A model generated the notes under the pieces. That model did no database searches and was not told the origin of the DNA. It worked only from the letters and a program-made list of their open reading frames with translations. Below are positions 35,343-43,543 of a stretch of 64,000 nt of DNA, one piece after another. The DNA lies in assembly GCF_003609575.1 (NCBI RefSeq), contig NZ_MBTA01000025.1, positions 124,001 to 188,000 on the forward strand, in the 5' to 3' direction. The stretch comes from Pelobium manganitolerans (GTDB lineage Bacteria > Bacteroidota > Bacteroidia > Sphingobacteriales > Sphingobacteriaceae). The position numbers and the translations under genes are program-made. Each line of letters begins with the position of its first letter. The stretch's first letter is position 1.

Positions 35343-36637
35343 TAAAGCCTGGCCACTCTATGCACCGTATTTTCAACTACAATGAGAACAAAGTTAAAGA
35401 AGGTGTAGCAGAGTGCATCGGAGCAGAAAATTTTCCGCTGAATGCTGATGAAATGAGCCTGAAGATTAAGTTAGGCTATCTGCTGAAAAGGACAGAACTG
35501 AGAGGGAATGTTAAACGAAACAGCGTACATATTTCCCTCAATTTTGACCCTTCGGAAACACATTTGAGCAAGGAAAAGTTGATGGGAATTGCCAACGTTT
35601 ATATGCAGAAATTAGGCTTTGGTGAGCAGCCCTATCTTGTTTATCAGCACCATGACGCAGGTCACCCGCATATTCATATAGTTACTACTAATATCCAGTC
35701 TAACGGCAATCGCATTGACCTGCATCACCTCGGCATTCGCAAGTCAGAGCCTGCAAGAAAAGAGATTGAAAAAATGTTTGGTCTTGTAGTCGCCGATGCC
35801 CATGCAAGAAGGCAGGCATTCAGGTTAAAACCTATTGATGCAAAGAAGGTACAATACGGGCGTACAGAAACAAAAAGAGCCATCACCAATGTACTCGATT
35901 CGGTACTGTTTAAATATCACTACACCAGTCTGCCGGAGCTGAATGCAGTATTGAAACAGTACAATGTACTGGCGGATCGAGGCAGTGAACATTCAAGAAT
36001 TTTTCAGGGTGGCGGATTGGTTTACCGCATACTGGATGAGGATGGAAAGCCTGTAGGCGTACCCATTAAGGCCAGCGACTTTTATAATAAGCCTACTCTG
36101 AAATTTCTGGAAGAAAAATTTAACCCGAATGATGCCAAACGACAACCATTTAAAAGCCGCGTAAAAAATGAAATAGACAGGTTGTTTATTGGTAAAACGC
36201 CAACATTGGACGAACTGGTAAATCAACTCGAAAGAAAGGGCATACACGTTGCCTTGCGTCAAAATGATGCCGGGTTGATATATGGCATAACCTACGTGGA
36301 TCATCAGACCAAAAGTATCTTCAACGGAAGTGCATTGGGTAAGCAATACAGTGCCAAAGCCATACAGGAACGATGCGGCTTGAAAGAAGTGATGAAGTCA
36401 GAGTTATTACCACAGACAGCTCAAAAAGCAGGCAAAGCTACACAGCCTGCGCAAGTGACCGACCGCGACGTTAAAACGCTTCCCCAGGATCATACGCCAG
36501 ATCCAATTAGCATCCCTGTTGGCAATGCACTGGATGCCTTGATACAACCCGACCAAGTAGCTGATTATATACCCGGTCAGCTAAAGAAAAAAGGCAAGAA
36601 AAGAAAAAGAAACAAGAACGTTTCCAATAACCAATAA
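35330..36637 (+). CDS. MOBP-type relaxase/mobilisation nuclease
   Basis: A 435-aa relaxase that would nick oriT and lead the strand into the recipient. The N-terminal nuclease domain has a probable catalytic Tyr in the opening RIFNYNENKV, and the metal-binding triad in HHDAGHPHIHIVTTNIQ (~105-121), the classic HxxxxHPHIHIV. Residues after ~260 are an accessory region, ending in a very basic tail (KKKGKKRKRNK). It overlaps the RHH gene and is followed 11 bp later by the coupling protein gene. Length and order match the MobB-like relaxases of Bacteroidota elements. Confidence 0.9.
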   Translation: MVAVIKPGHSMHRIFNYNENKVKEGVAECIGAENFPLNADEMSLKIKLGYLLKRTELRGNVKRNSVHISLNFDPSETHLSKEKLMGIANVYMQKLGFGEQPYLVYQHHDAGHPHIHIVTTNIQSNGNRIDLHHLGIRKSEPARKEIEKMFGLVVADAHARRQAFRLKPIDAKKVQYGRTETKRAITNVLDSVLFKYHYTSLPELNAVLKQYNVLADRGSEHSRIFQGGGLVYRILDEDGKPVGVPIKASDFYNKPTLKFLEEKFNPNDAKRQPFKSRVKNEIDRLFIGKTPTLDELVNQLERKGIHVALRQNDAGLIYGITYVDHQTKSIFNGSALGKQYSAKAIQERCGLKEVMKSELLPQTAQKAGKATQPAQVTDRDVKTLPQDHTPDPISIPVGNALDALIQPDQVADYIPGQLKKKGKKRKRNKNVSNNQ

Positions 36638-36648
36638 AACATAAAACA

Positions 36649-38646
36649 ATGGCTGTACAGACAGGTGAGAACGAACAGGCGCTGAGGAAAATTCTGGACA
36701 TGACCAGGTTGATCAGTATCGTTATTTTAGTGATACACTTCTATTATTATTGCTATGCTGCCTTTCAGGAATGGGAGTTGAGCAGCACTTTCAGCGACCG
36801 CATTTTAGGTAATATTTACCGAACAGGTATCTTCAGCAACTTTGTTAAAAGCAAGCTGATTGCTTTAGGCTTTCTGGCGATTTCGTTGCTCGGAGCCAAA
36901 GGCCGAAAGGATGAGAAACTGAATTATAAAACAGCTTTCGCCTACCTCATAACGGGGCTGTTGCTCTATTTTGCCAGCTACCTTTCCTTGATGCTTCAGT
37001 TGCCTGCACAGGAGAAGACAATTGTTTATATAAGCATTACCGCAATAGGTTTTTTACTGATACTTTCTGGAGGCACATTGCTTTCCCGGATCATTAAAAG
37101 CAAGTTCAATAACAAGGATATTTTTAACAAGGAAAACGAGACGTTCCCGCAGGAAGAACGCTTACTGGAAAATGAATTTTCCATCAACCTGCCGGCACGC
37201 TACCGCCTTAAAAACAAGGTTCGCAATAGCTGGATAAATATCATTAATCCTTTCAGGGCGATAATGGTATTAGGTACTCCCGGAGCAGGTAAATCCTATT
37301 TCGTAATCAGGCACGTCATTACCCAACATATCCGTAAGGGGTTTACCATGTTTGTGTACGACTTTAAGTTCGACGATCTTTCAAGGATTGCCTACAATTC
37401 CTGGTTGAAAAACAAGCATAGGTACGCCAAGCCTCCGCGATTTTTTGTGATCAATTTTGACGACTTAACAAGAAGCCATCGGTGCAATCCTTTGGAGCCA
37501 TCAGCCATGACCGATATTACTGATGCTGCGGAATCAGCCCGCACCATTTTAATGGGACTAAATAGAGAGTGGATAAAGCGTCAGGGCGATTTTTTCGTGG
37601 AATCGCCAATTAACTTCCTAACGGCTGTGATATGGTATCTGAAGAAATATAAGGACGGAGAATTTTGCACGTTGCCACACGTCATAGAACTGATGCAGGC
37701 AGATTATGACAGCCTTTTTACGCTGTTCAGGACAGAAGCGGCTAAAGAATGCGAGGTATTGATCAATCCGTTTTTAAATGCCTACTTAAATGATGTGATG
37801 GAACAACTGGAAGGCCAGATAGCATCTGCTAAAGTGGCTATGGCAAGGCTTTCATCACCACAGTTGTATTATGTTTTATCCGGCAATGACTTCAATCTCG
37901 ATGTAAATAATCCTGACGACCCAAAAGTCGTTTGCATGGGCAATAATCCGCAAAAGATACAGATCTATGGAGCGGTGCTTTCTCTTTATGTAACCCGTCT
38001 TGTAAAACAGGTAAACAAAAAAGGAAAATTGAAAAGCAGTTTGGTTTTTGACGAGTTTCCAACGATTTATTTGAACAACATGGACAGCCTTATAGCCACT
38101 GCAAGGAGCAATAAGGTTTCTACCTGCTTAGGCATCCAGGATTTCAGCCAGCTTCGCAAGGATTATGGCCGGGAGCAGGCAGATGTAATTATGAATATTA
38201 CCGGCAATATCGTAGCGGGGCAGGTTACAGGCGATACCGCAAAACAGCTCTCCGAACGCTTCGGGAAAATCATGCAGGACAGGGAAAGTTATTCCATCAA
38301 CAGCGGGGATACTTCTATCAGTCGCTCAAAGCAACTGGAGGCCGCTATACCTCCATCAAAAATATCGGCGTTAAGTTCTGGCGAGTTCGTGGGCATGGTA
38401 GCTGACGACCCTGATAATAAAATAGACCTGAAAGCCTTCCATTGTGAAATTATCAATGACCACGATGCACTAAAAAGAGAGGAGGAAAGCTATAAGGAGA
38501 TAGAGATGATCCGCAAGCTGGATAATGGCATGGTACAGCGCAATTATTTACAGATAAAGCAGGATATAAAAGATATTATTCAATCGGAAATGGAACGATT
38601 ATTAAATAACCCAAGCCTGAGTCATTTGGTGGTCAATAAAGAATAA
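36649..38646 (+). CDS. Type IV coupling protein (TraG/VirD4-like)
   Basis: A 665-aa membrane ATPase that docks the relaxosome to a mating pore. Three to four N-terminal helices (~20-155) anchor it. Walker A is LGTPGAGKSYF (~211-221); Walker B and the following region LVFDEFPTIYLNNMDSLIATARSNK (~465) fit TraM-recognition/VirD4 proteins, as does GIQDFSQLRKDYG. It is the last plus-strand gene before an inserted mercury operon. No other T4SS gene is in the window. Confidence 0.9.
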   Translation: MAVQTGENEQALRKILDMTRLISIVILVIHFYYYCYAAFQEWELSSTFSDRILGNIYRTGIFSNFVKSKLIALGFLAISLLGAKGRKDEKLNYKTAFAYLITGLLLYFASYLSLMLQLPAQEKTIVYISITAIGFLLILSGGTLLSRIIKSKFNNKDIFNKENETFPQEERLLENEFSINLPARYRLKNKVRNSWINIINPFRAIMVLGTPGAGKSYFVIRHVITQHIRKGFTMFVYDFKFDDLSRIAYNSWLKNKHRYAKPPRFFVINFDDLTRSHRCNPLEPSAMTDITDAAESARTILMGLNREWIKRQGDFFVESPINFLTAVIWYLKKYKDGEFCTLPHVIELMQADYDSLFTLFRTEAAKECEVLINPFLNAYLNDVMEQLEGQIASAKVAMARLSSPQLYYVLSGNDFNLDVNNPDDPKVVCMGNNPQKIQIYGAVLSLYVTRLVKQVNKKGKLKSSLVFDEFPTIYLNNMDSLIATARSNKVSTCLGIQDFSQLRKDYGREQADVIMNITGNIVAGQVTGDTAKQLSERFGKIMQDRESYSINSGDTSISRSKQLEAAIPPSKISALSSGEFVGMVADDPDNKIDLKAFHCEIINDHDALKREEESYKEIEMIRKLDNGMVQRNYLQIKQDIKDIIQSEMERLLNNPSLSHLVVNKE

Positions 38647-38707
38647 AAAGGTTGAAACACAATTTCCGTCTGTACCAATTTTGCATTCAATTCAATGTTA
38701 TAGGCTA

Positions 38708-38920
38708 TCAGCAGCAGGAAGTCCCCAATTGTTTAGGAGGGCATTTAATGGTTCCATAACTGCAATAAACGCAACAGTCACCTTGTTTGGGTTTTAGTCT
38801 TGTTTTGCAGTTTTCACATTCATAAAAAAACTGGCAAGCATCAGTTGGCATTGTTTCTTCTTTTTGGTGCCCGCAGTTGGGGCAGGTGATTACTGATTGA
38901 AGTATTATTGTTGTGCCCAT
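38708..38920 (-). CDS. GDCCVxC-domain protein of mercury operons
   Basis: A 70-aa small Cys-rich protein, starting MGTTIILQ (an alternative Met lies 5 codons upstream, overlapping the MerTP stop). It has CPNCGHQKEE near the N-terminus, CENCKTR in the middle and the diagnostic GDCCVYCSYG (~46-55), with further CPP and CC residues at the end. This is the small cytosolic domain found beside MerT/MerP genes in many bacteria. It likely binds or passes on Hg(II); its exact role is not established. It is the third gene of ArsR-MerTP-GDCCVxC. Confidence 0.88.
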   Translation of the reverse strand: MGTTIILQSVITCPNCGHQKEETMPTDACQFFYECENCKTRLKPKQGDCCVYCSYGTIKCPPKQLGTSCC

Positions 38921-38921
38921 T

Positions 38922-39542
38922 TTATTTGTTGTCAATGATGGTTGATGAAGTTACTTTATAGCCGATGCTGTTTATACTGTTTGCAATAGTGTCAGCAGAT
39001 GTTTTACTATTGTCAAACTTTACGATTGCATTTCCATTTTTGTAAGATGTATTAGCTTCAATAACTCCGTTTACTTTGGAAAGTTCTCCGTTTATGTGAG
39101 CTGTACAACCTTCACAGTCCATTCCGCTAATGTTGAGTTGAACCGTTGCAATATTGGCTTTATCAACTATGATTACTTTTGTTTCTTGTGGCTTGGAATA
39201 AAATATTTTAGCATAGTAAGGAAACGCAATTAGAAGTCCCGCTATAATTGTGACGATGGCTAAAAATGATTTTGATTGCCAAAATGATTTTTTGTTATCT
39301 GCTTCGCAATCGCAATCAACCTGTTTTTGTGGTTTCAATTTTTTATACCAGGCAAATGCGAAAATTGCAATTGTTAAACAAATTAAGTAAGGTCTGTATG
39401 GATCCATCCACGAAAAAGATGAGGCAAGTCCGCTTGCACCACCCAAGAAAGCCAAAACAGGAGTAATGCAGCAAAGCGAAGCTGCAACTGCCGTCAACAG
39501 TCCTGCAATCCAGCTTTTATTTTTTTTTGTTGTCATTGTCAT
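38922..39542 (-). CDS. merTP: Mercuric transport fusion protein MerTP
   Basis: A 206-aa fusion. Residues 1-~110 are MerT-like with three membrane helices and a vicinal Cys pair (AASLCCITP, ~20-28), plus a cytosolic CDCEAD. The C-terminal ~75 residues are an HMA/MerP-like domain with GMDCEGC (~144-150). It would take Hg(II) into the cytosol for reduction. The start overlaps the ArsR stop by 4 bp. No merA reductase or merB lyase is adjacent, which is unusual. Confidence 0.9.
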   Translation of the reverse strand: MTMTTKKNKSWIAGLLTAVAASLCCITPVLAFLGGASGLASSFSWMDPYRPYLICLTIAIFAFAWYKKLKPQKQVDCDCEADNKKSFWQSKSFLAIVTIIAGLLIAFPYYAKIFYSKPQETKVIIVDKANIATVQLNISGMDCEGCTAHINGELSKVNGVIEANTSYKNGNAIVKFDNSKTSADTIANSINSIGYKVTSSTIIDNK

Positions 39543-39913
39543 ACTGTCGCCAAATTTTGGTGATTGATAATTTTAAAAAACGGTCTTAAAATTTTCAAAT
39601 GTTCACTGCGTAATGAATAGAAAATAGTTTGTCCTTCCTTTCTGGCTTCAATAATATTCCTATCTTTTAGTTTGCGTAAGTGTTGAGAAACAGCCGGGAT
39701 GCTCATTCCTAAAATATCGCTAAGGTCGCAGGGGCAGAGTTCATTTTCTTCTTCAAGCAAAAATAGGATTTTCAATCGTGCTTCGTTGCCTGCCAAAGCA
39801 AGAACCTGTCCCAACTGTAAAAAGGCTTTTGAATTAGCCTTTAATTTTTCACGGCAACTTTTAATTTGTCCGATGTCTGCTTGCAACCTGATGCAGGTAT
39901 CACCCATTGTCAA
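39539..39913 (-). CDS. ArsR/SmtB-family metal-responsive repressor
   Basis: A 124-aa winged-helix repressor (helix-turn-helix LSDILGMSIPAVSQHLRKLKDR, ~67-88). Metal-binding Cys are CREK (~20) and CPC in ELCPCDL (~59-65), plus one near the N-terminus (TCIRL). It controls the MerTP-GDCCVxC operon in place of the usual MerR activator. Its own promoter at 39928-39959 is overlapped by a perfect 22-bp dyad, fitting auto-repression relieved by metal. It is divergent from the SSB region. Confidence 0.9.
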   Translation of the reverse strand: MTMGDTCIRLQADIGQIKSCREKLKANSKAFLQLGQVLALAGNEARLKILFLLEEENELCPCDLSDILGMSIPAVSQHLRKLKDRNIIEARKEGQTIFYSLRSEHLKILRPFFKIINHQNLATV

Positions 39914-39927
39914 ACTTTTTGTTTTAG

Positions 39928-39970
39928 CAAATGTAAGAATTATTTACTTATTTAAGCAAATACTTAAATA
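39928..39970 (-). promoter_or_regulatory. Promoter and operator of the ArsR-MerTP operon
   Basis: A TACATTTG box (39928-39935, TAnnTTTG) and a TTG (39957-39959) spaced 21 nt apart form a good Bacteroidota promoter on the minus strand. TATTTAAG (39949-39956) and CTTAAATA (39963-39970) form an 8-bp perfect inverted repeat around 6 bp that covers the -33 element, the expected position for an ArsR operator. Confidence 0.6.
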
Positions 39971-40427
39971 TAATATAGATACTCCATAAGACATACTCAC
40001 AAAACACCCATTAAAATTCATTTTTCTTTAAAAGTGCATGTCCCTTTGGGTCGGGTCATTCCAGGGTACGCTTCGCTTCCGTCCCTCTTTCATCGGGACC
40101 GGCTCGTACCTCACCGCCTTACATCCCCCTCATGCTTTATTATACAAGTGAATAACAAGTCCTGATTGGTTGAGATAGCAACCAACCTGCTTTGGCATTT
40201 TCCAACGAAACGGGTAAAAAGGCAGCTAAGATAGTTACGCCTTCGTTGCTACGAGCGCATAATGCTGCGCTGCGCTTGCACCCTTCGGGACTTATAGCTC
40301 TCCGCGCCTCCGTCTCCACTCTGTCGCTGCTTTCTTTTTTCCCGTTTTTTCTTTTGGAAAAATGCTTTTAGGGCAGGCGGGTGAAAAAAAAGTAAACAAA
40401 ATGGTTTCACAATTAAAATTAAAAATC
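39971..40427. other. GC-rich, hairpin-bearing spacer before ssb
   Basis: No convincing gene is seen. Between ~40,030 and 40,360 the sequence is richer in G+C than its neighbours and has several stems, such as GGTACG/CGTACC (40065-40070, 40105-40110) enclosing a TCCC/GGGA stem, and later GCGC-rich repeats. It resembles spacer DNA common near SSB genes of Bacteroidota elements; possible RNA, origin or relic. A promoter for ssb was not found. Confidence 0.5.
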
Positions 40428-40811
40428 ATGAACATCATTGGCAGATTAACGAGGGACGCACAAATCAGCACCTTGCTGAGCGACAAACAGGTAGTGAATT
40501 TTTCCGTAGCAGTGAATGACAGCTACCGTAACAAACAGGGCGAACGAGTGGAACACACCGAGTATTTCAACTGCGCCTACTGGATTTCAACAAATGTAGC
40601 AAAGGTACTCACCAAAGGAACATTGGTAGAACTCAATGGCAGGGTGAGTGCAAGAGCATGGATTGGTGGAGATGGTGAGGCACACGCAGCACTCAATTTC
40701 CATACATCAAAAATCAAATTGTATGGAGGCGGTAAACGGTCCGTAGCAGGTGGTAACAGAAACGACTCCGCAGTACCTGCTAACAATGGCACAGACGATT
40801 TGCCTTTCTAA
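40428..40811 (+). CDS. ssb: Single-stranded DNA-binding protein
   Basis: A 127-aa OB-fold protein, starting MNIIGRLTRDAQISTL. Conserved SSB features are the VNFSVAVNDSYRN and WISTNVAKVLTKGTLVELNGRVS segments, and the acidic C-terminal tip DDLPF, which recruits partner proteins. The frame is open 22 codons upstream but that part is not SSB-like. It coats ssDNA during transfer and replication, and leads the co-oriented DUF932-PRTRC gene series. Confidence 0.92.
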   Translation: MNIIGRLTRDAQISTLLSDKQVVNFSVAVNDSYRNKQGERVEHTEYFNCAYWISTNVAKVLTKGTLVELNGRVSARAWIGGDGEAHAALNFHTSKIKLYGGGKRSVAGGNRNDSAVPANNGTDDLPF

Positions 40812-40850
40812 TCACTCATTTTCATTTATCAACTTTTAAAAATTACAATC

Positions 40851-41924
40851 ATGGCACATAATCTTAATTATAACGAACGTACAGGCAAATACAGCTTCTT
40901 TAGCGTACAGCAGAAAGCATGGCACAATTTGGGACAGATAGTAGAGCAATATCCCACCAGTGCAGAAGCTATCAAATACGCAGGGCTTGATTTCGAGGTT
41001 ATCAAATCTCCTTTATATACTCGTGGCACAGGCATAAGCATAAGCAATGACGGTGAAATAAAAGAAGGTGGCAACATCTTACTGCCCGACAATTTCGCAA
41101 CTATGCGTACCGATACCAATACGGTTTTTGGCGTAGTAGGAAAAGATTACCAAATAGTACAGAATGCAGATGCCTTTGCCTTTTTCGATGCTATCGTAGG
41201 TGGTGGTGATGGTATCCTGTATGAAACAGCAGGTGCATTAGGAAACGGAGAACGCATATTTATTACGGCTAAACTCCCTGACTATATCCGAGTAGGTAAC
41301 GGTGATGATGTTACCGAAAAATACATCTTCCTGACCACCTCACACGATGGTACAGGAAGTATTACCGCAGCATTTACGCCTGTACGTATCGTTTGCCAAA
41401 ACACTCTCAATGCAGCATTGGGGAATATGTCCAACGTGGTACGCATTCGCCATACATCAGGTGCAAAACAGCGTTTGGAAAATGCTCATAAGGTAATGGA
41501 ACTGGCTAATCAGCTTAGTACCCAACTGGAAGGAATATTTAACCAATGGACAAAGGTGCGTATCTGTGATGCAGAAGTAAAGAAACTTATTCAACTGGCA
41601 CTTTGCCCCAATAAGGAAACATTGGATGCAATTAAAAAAGGTGCGGAAGATGAACTATCAACTGTGTTCAAAAATACTGTTGAAGATGCTTTTGCCTACG
41701 CAATGATGTCAGATACACAACAGTTGAATACTACCAAAGGAACCGTGTTCGGGGCATATAATGCGGTAACAGGCTATTATCAAAATGTACGCAACTACAA
41801 GGATGATGAAAGTAAACTGCAATCCATCGTAATGGGTGGCACAGCACAGACTAAAGCACAACGGGCATTTGAACTATGCAATCAGTTTTCAAAGGATGGT
41901 GCAGATGTGCTTATGCTGAATTAA
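40851..41924 (+). CDS. DUF932 (TIGR03299-type) phage/plasmid-like protein
   Basis: A 357-aa protein with the DUF932 signature: N-terminal YNERTGKYSFFSVQQKAWHNLG, then TNTVFGVVGKDYQIVQNADAF (~84-104) and FTPVRIVCQNTLNAAL (~175-190). It is widespread on plasmids, phages and ICEs beside ssb and PRTRC genes; its biochemical role is unknown. Length is typical. It starts 39 bp after ssb and is probably in the same transcript. Confidence 0.87.
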   Translation: MAHNLNYNERTGKYSFFSVQQKAWHNLGQIVEQYPTSAEAIKYAGLDFEVIKSPLYTRGTGISISNDGEIKEGGNILLPDNFATMRTDTNTVFGVVGKDYQIVQNADAFAFFDAIVGGGDGILYETAGALGNGERIFITAKLPDYIRVGNGDDVTEKYIFLTTSHDGTGSITAAFTPVRIVCQNTLNAALGNMSNVVRIRHTSGAKQRLENAHKVMELANQLSTQLEGIFNQWTKVRICDAEVKKLIQLALCPNKETLDAIKKGAEDELSTVFKNTVEDAFAYAMMSDTQQLNTTKGTVFGAYNAVTGYYQNVRNYKDDESKLQSIVMGGTAQTKAQRAFELCNQFSKDGADVLMLN

Positions 41925-41985
41925 CAACCAAAGGATAGGCAGCAATGTCTGCCTGTCCTTATTACTCACTTTAAACTCAGGTATT

Positions 41986-42363
41986 ATGAAACCTTTAGAG
42001 AATTTGATAAACGTAGAGAAAGCGAGGTTACTGCACGAATTGTTTCCGCAGGAAATTCCCGCCCTGTTAGAATATGTCAACGGTATGTGCCTTACCATAC
42101 TGGAGGATGAGCAGTTAACACGTAACCAATGGGAAAACGGTTTGCTAACCATAGAAGCATGGCTATCCTTTGTCGAAGAAGTCAAGAATAAGATAGACAA
42201 GTACGGAAAGCGACTGCACAAGCAGAGCAGACTATTTGCCGACCAGTTATTTGATGGTTATGTCGCTATATACATGGTGCATTGCATGACATTATACACA
42301 ACTATACGGAAGCATCCTAATCATAAGTTTTCGTTAGCTATTGACTTACTTTTTAACCCATAA
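41986..42363 (+). CDS. Hypothetical helical protein of the ICE backbone
   Basis: A 125-aa soluble, mainly helical protein (LLHELFPQEIPALLEYVNGMCLTILED at the start; a Tyr/Met-rich segment near the end). No named family is recognised. It begins 61 bp after the DUF932 gene and runs with the PRTRC series. Function unknown. Confidence 0.7.
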   Translation: MKPLENLINVEKARLLHELFPQEIPALLEYVNGMCLTILEDEQLTRNQWENGLLTIEAWLSFVEEVKNKIDKYGKRLHKQSRLFADQLFDGYVAIYMVHCMTLYTTIRKHPNHKFSLAIDLLFNP

Positions 42364-42373
42364 ATGTAATGTT

Positions 42374-42607
42374 ATGGAAGCATTAATGAAATTATTGCAG
42401 GCTATGCCTTTCCCAACTATCTTCTTTGTCGGATTGGCAATAAGGCTATTTGTCGGTATGCGACAATTCAACCGTAGGGGCTTAGGTGGGTTACAGCATT
42501 TTGATAACTATTTCGTGGGATTGATTACACTTTCCCTTGAATGGATATTGAAGTGGACAGCTTTTGCCCTGATACTGTGGGAACTGTGGGGATGGCTCTT
42601 TAAATGA
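42374..42607 (+). CDS. Small membrane protein of the ICE backbone
   Basis: A 77-aa protein with two hydrophobic segments (MPFPTIFFVGLAIRLFVG and the C-terminal WTAFALILWELWGWLF), separated by a basic stretch (RQFNRRGLGG). The frame is open upstream to 42341, but ATG at 42374 gives a cleaner N-terminus and avoids overlap. It directly precedes the PRTRC genes. Function unknown. Confidence 0.65.
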   Translation: MEALMKLLQAMPFPTIFFVGLAIRLFVGMRQFNRRGLGGLQHFDNYFVGLITLSLEWILKWTAFALILWELWGWLFK

Positions 42608-42653
42608 AATGATACAGGACTGTATAGAATTATTTAATCAAAATTATTGAACA

Positions 42654-43277
42654 ATGGAAACAACAAATTTTTTCAGCAATGTGGCCGCATTGAACATAAC
42701 AGGCGACTTGCAACTGACTATACGCAAGGGAGCGGAAAATAATTGGATAGTATCGGTTATGCTCAATAATGAACAATGTGGTGATGATGCAAGGAAATTG
42801 ATACCGCCACTTAATCTGCGAGGTACTACCGATGAACTGGATAGCGGTTTTTTTGAGCGAATTACAACGCCTATGCAGATTGCTTCAGGGTTAATGGTAG
42901 ATATGGAAGGTTTTATGAAACAGGTGGAAGAAGCAAAGAAACAATCTGCGATGGAAAAAGATAAGGCAGATAGGGAACGCAAGGAAAAAGAAGCGAAGGA
43001 AAAGAAGTATAAAGAAACAATGCAAAAAGTTGATGAACTGGAAAAGGAAGGGAAATACAGGGACGCATGGATGAAAGTGCCTGACCCGACTGAATATCCC
43101 GAACAGGCTGAAATTATCCGCAAAAGGAAGTCAGCTTTATCGGCACAGTTTGCACCTGATTTATTCGGTGGTACTTCAACGGAAGTTGCGAATGAAGAAC
43201 CACAAAGGGAAGATATAGATACGGAGGAGGAAACAGACCCCGAAGAAGTACCTGAACTATCCGAAGATGACAATTAG
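42654..43277 (+). CDS. PRTRC system protein E
   Basis: A 207-aa protein. The N-terminal ~85 residues (FFSNVAALNITGDLQLTIRKG, ARKLIPPLNLRGT) match PRTRC-E. Then comes a long charged helix (~95-130), and an acidic tail rich in Glu and Asp. PRTRC-E has no assigned biochemical role. It opens the E-C-F-B-ThiF order, with short gaps to the next gene. The assignment relies on sequence pattern plus this characteristic order. Confidence 0.83.
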   Translation: METTNFFSNVAALNITGDLQLTIRKGAENNWIVSVMLNNEQCGDDARKLIPPLNLRGTTDELDSGFFERITTPMQIASGLMVDMEGFMKQVEEAKKQSAMEKDKADRERKEKEAKEKKYKETMQKVDELEKEGKYRDAWMKVPDPTEYPEQAEIIRKRKSALSAQFAPDLFGGTSTEVANEEPQREDIDTEEETDPEEVPELSEDDN

Positions 43278-43307
43278 CTCAATTATTAATCTGTAAAACA
43301 AAAGGTC

Positions 43308-43526
43308 ATGTTAATAGCAAAGCAATTAGACAGGGTTTTCCTGCTTACAGAAAACGGAACGGATTTAAGACTAACAGACCCCGAACCGTCATGGAGTGTT
43401 GAAGCGGTAATGAACTTCTATGCCAATACTTATCCTATACTCACTACCGCCAAAATATCGGCACCCCGCATTGAAGAAGATACCGTACAGTATCGTTTTG
43501 AAAGTGCAATGGGAACCAAGGGTTAA
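43308..43526 (+). CDS. PRTRC system protein C (prokaryotic ubiquitin-like)
   Basis: A 72-aa compact protein (RVFLLTENGTDLRLTDPEPSWSVEAVMNFYANTYPILTTAKI), matching PRTRC-C, which belongs to the Prok_Ub family with a ubiquitin-like beta-grasp fold. The C-terminus ends in Gly (GTKG), so it could be activated directly by the E1-like ThiF protein encoded nearby without trimming. That coupling is inference from family knowledge and gene neighbourhood. Confidence 0.85.
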   Translation: MLIAKQLDRVFLLTENGTDLRLTDPEPSWSVEAVMNFYANTYPILTTAKISAPRIEEDTVQYRFESAMGTKG

Positions 43527-43543
43527 TCTTAAAACATAAAGCA

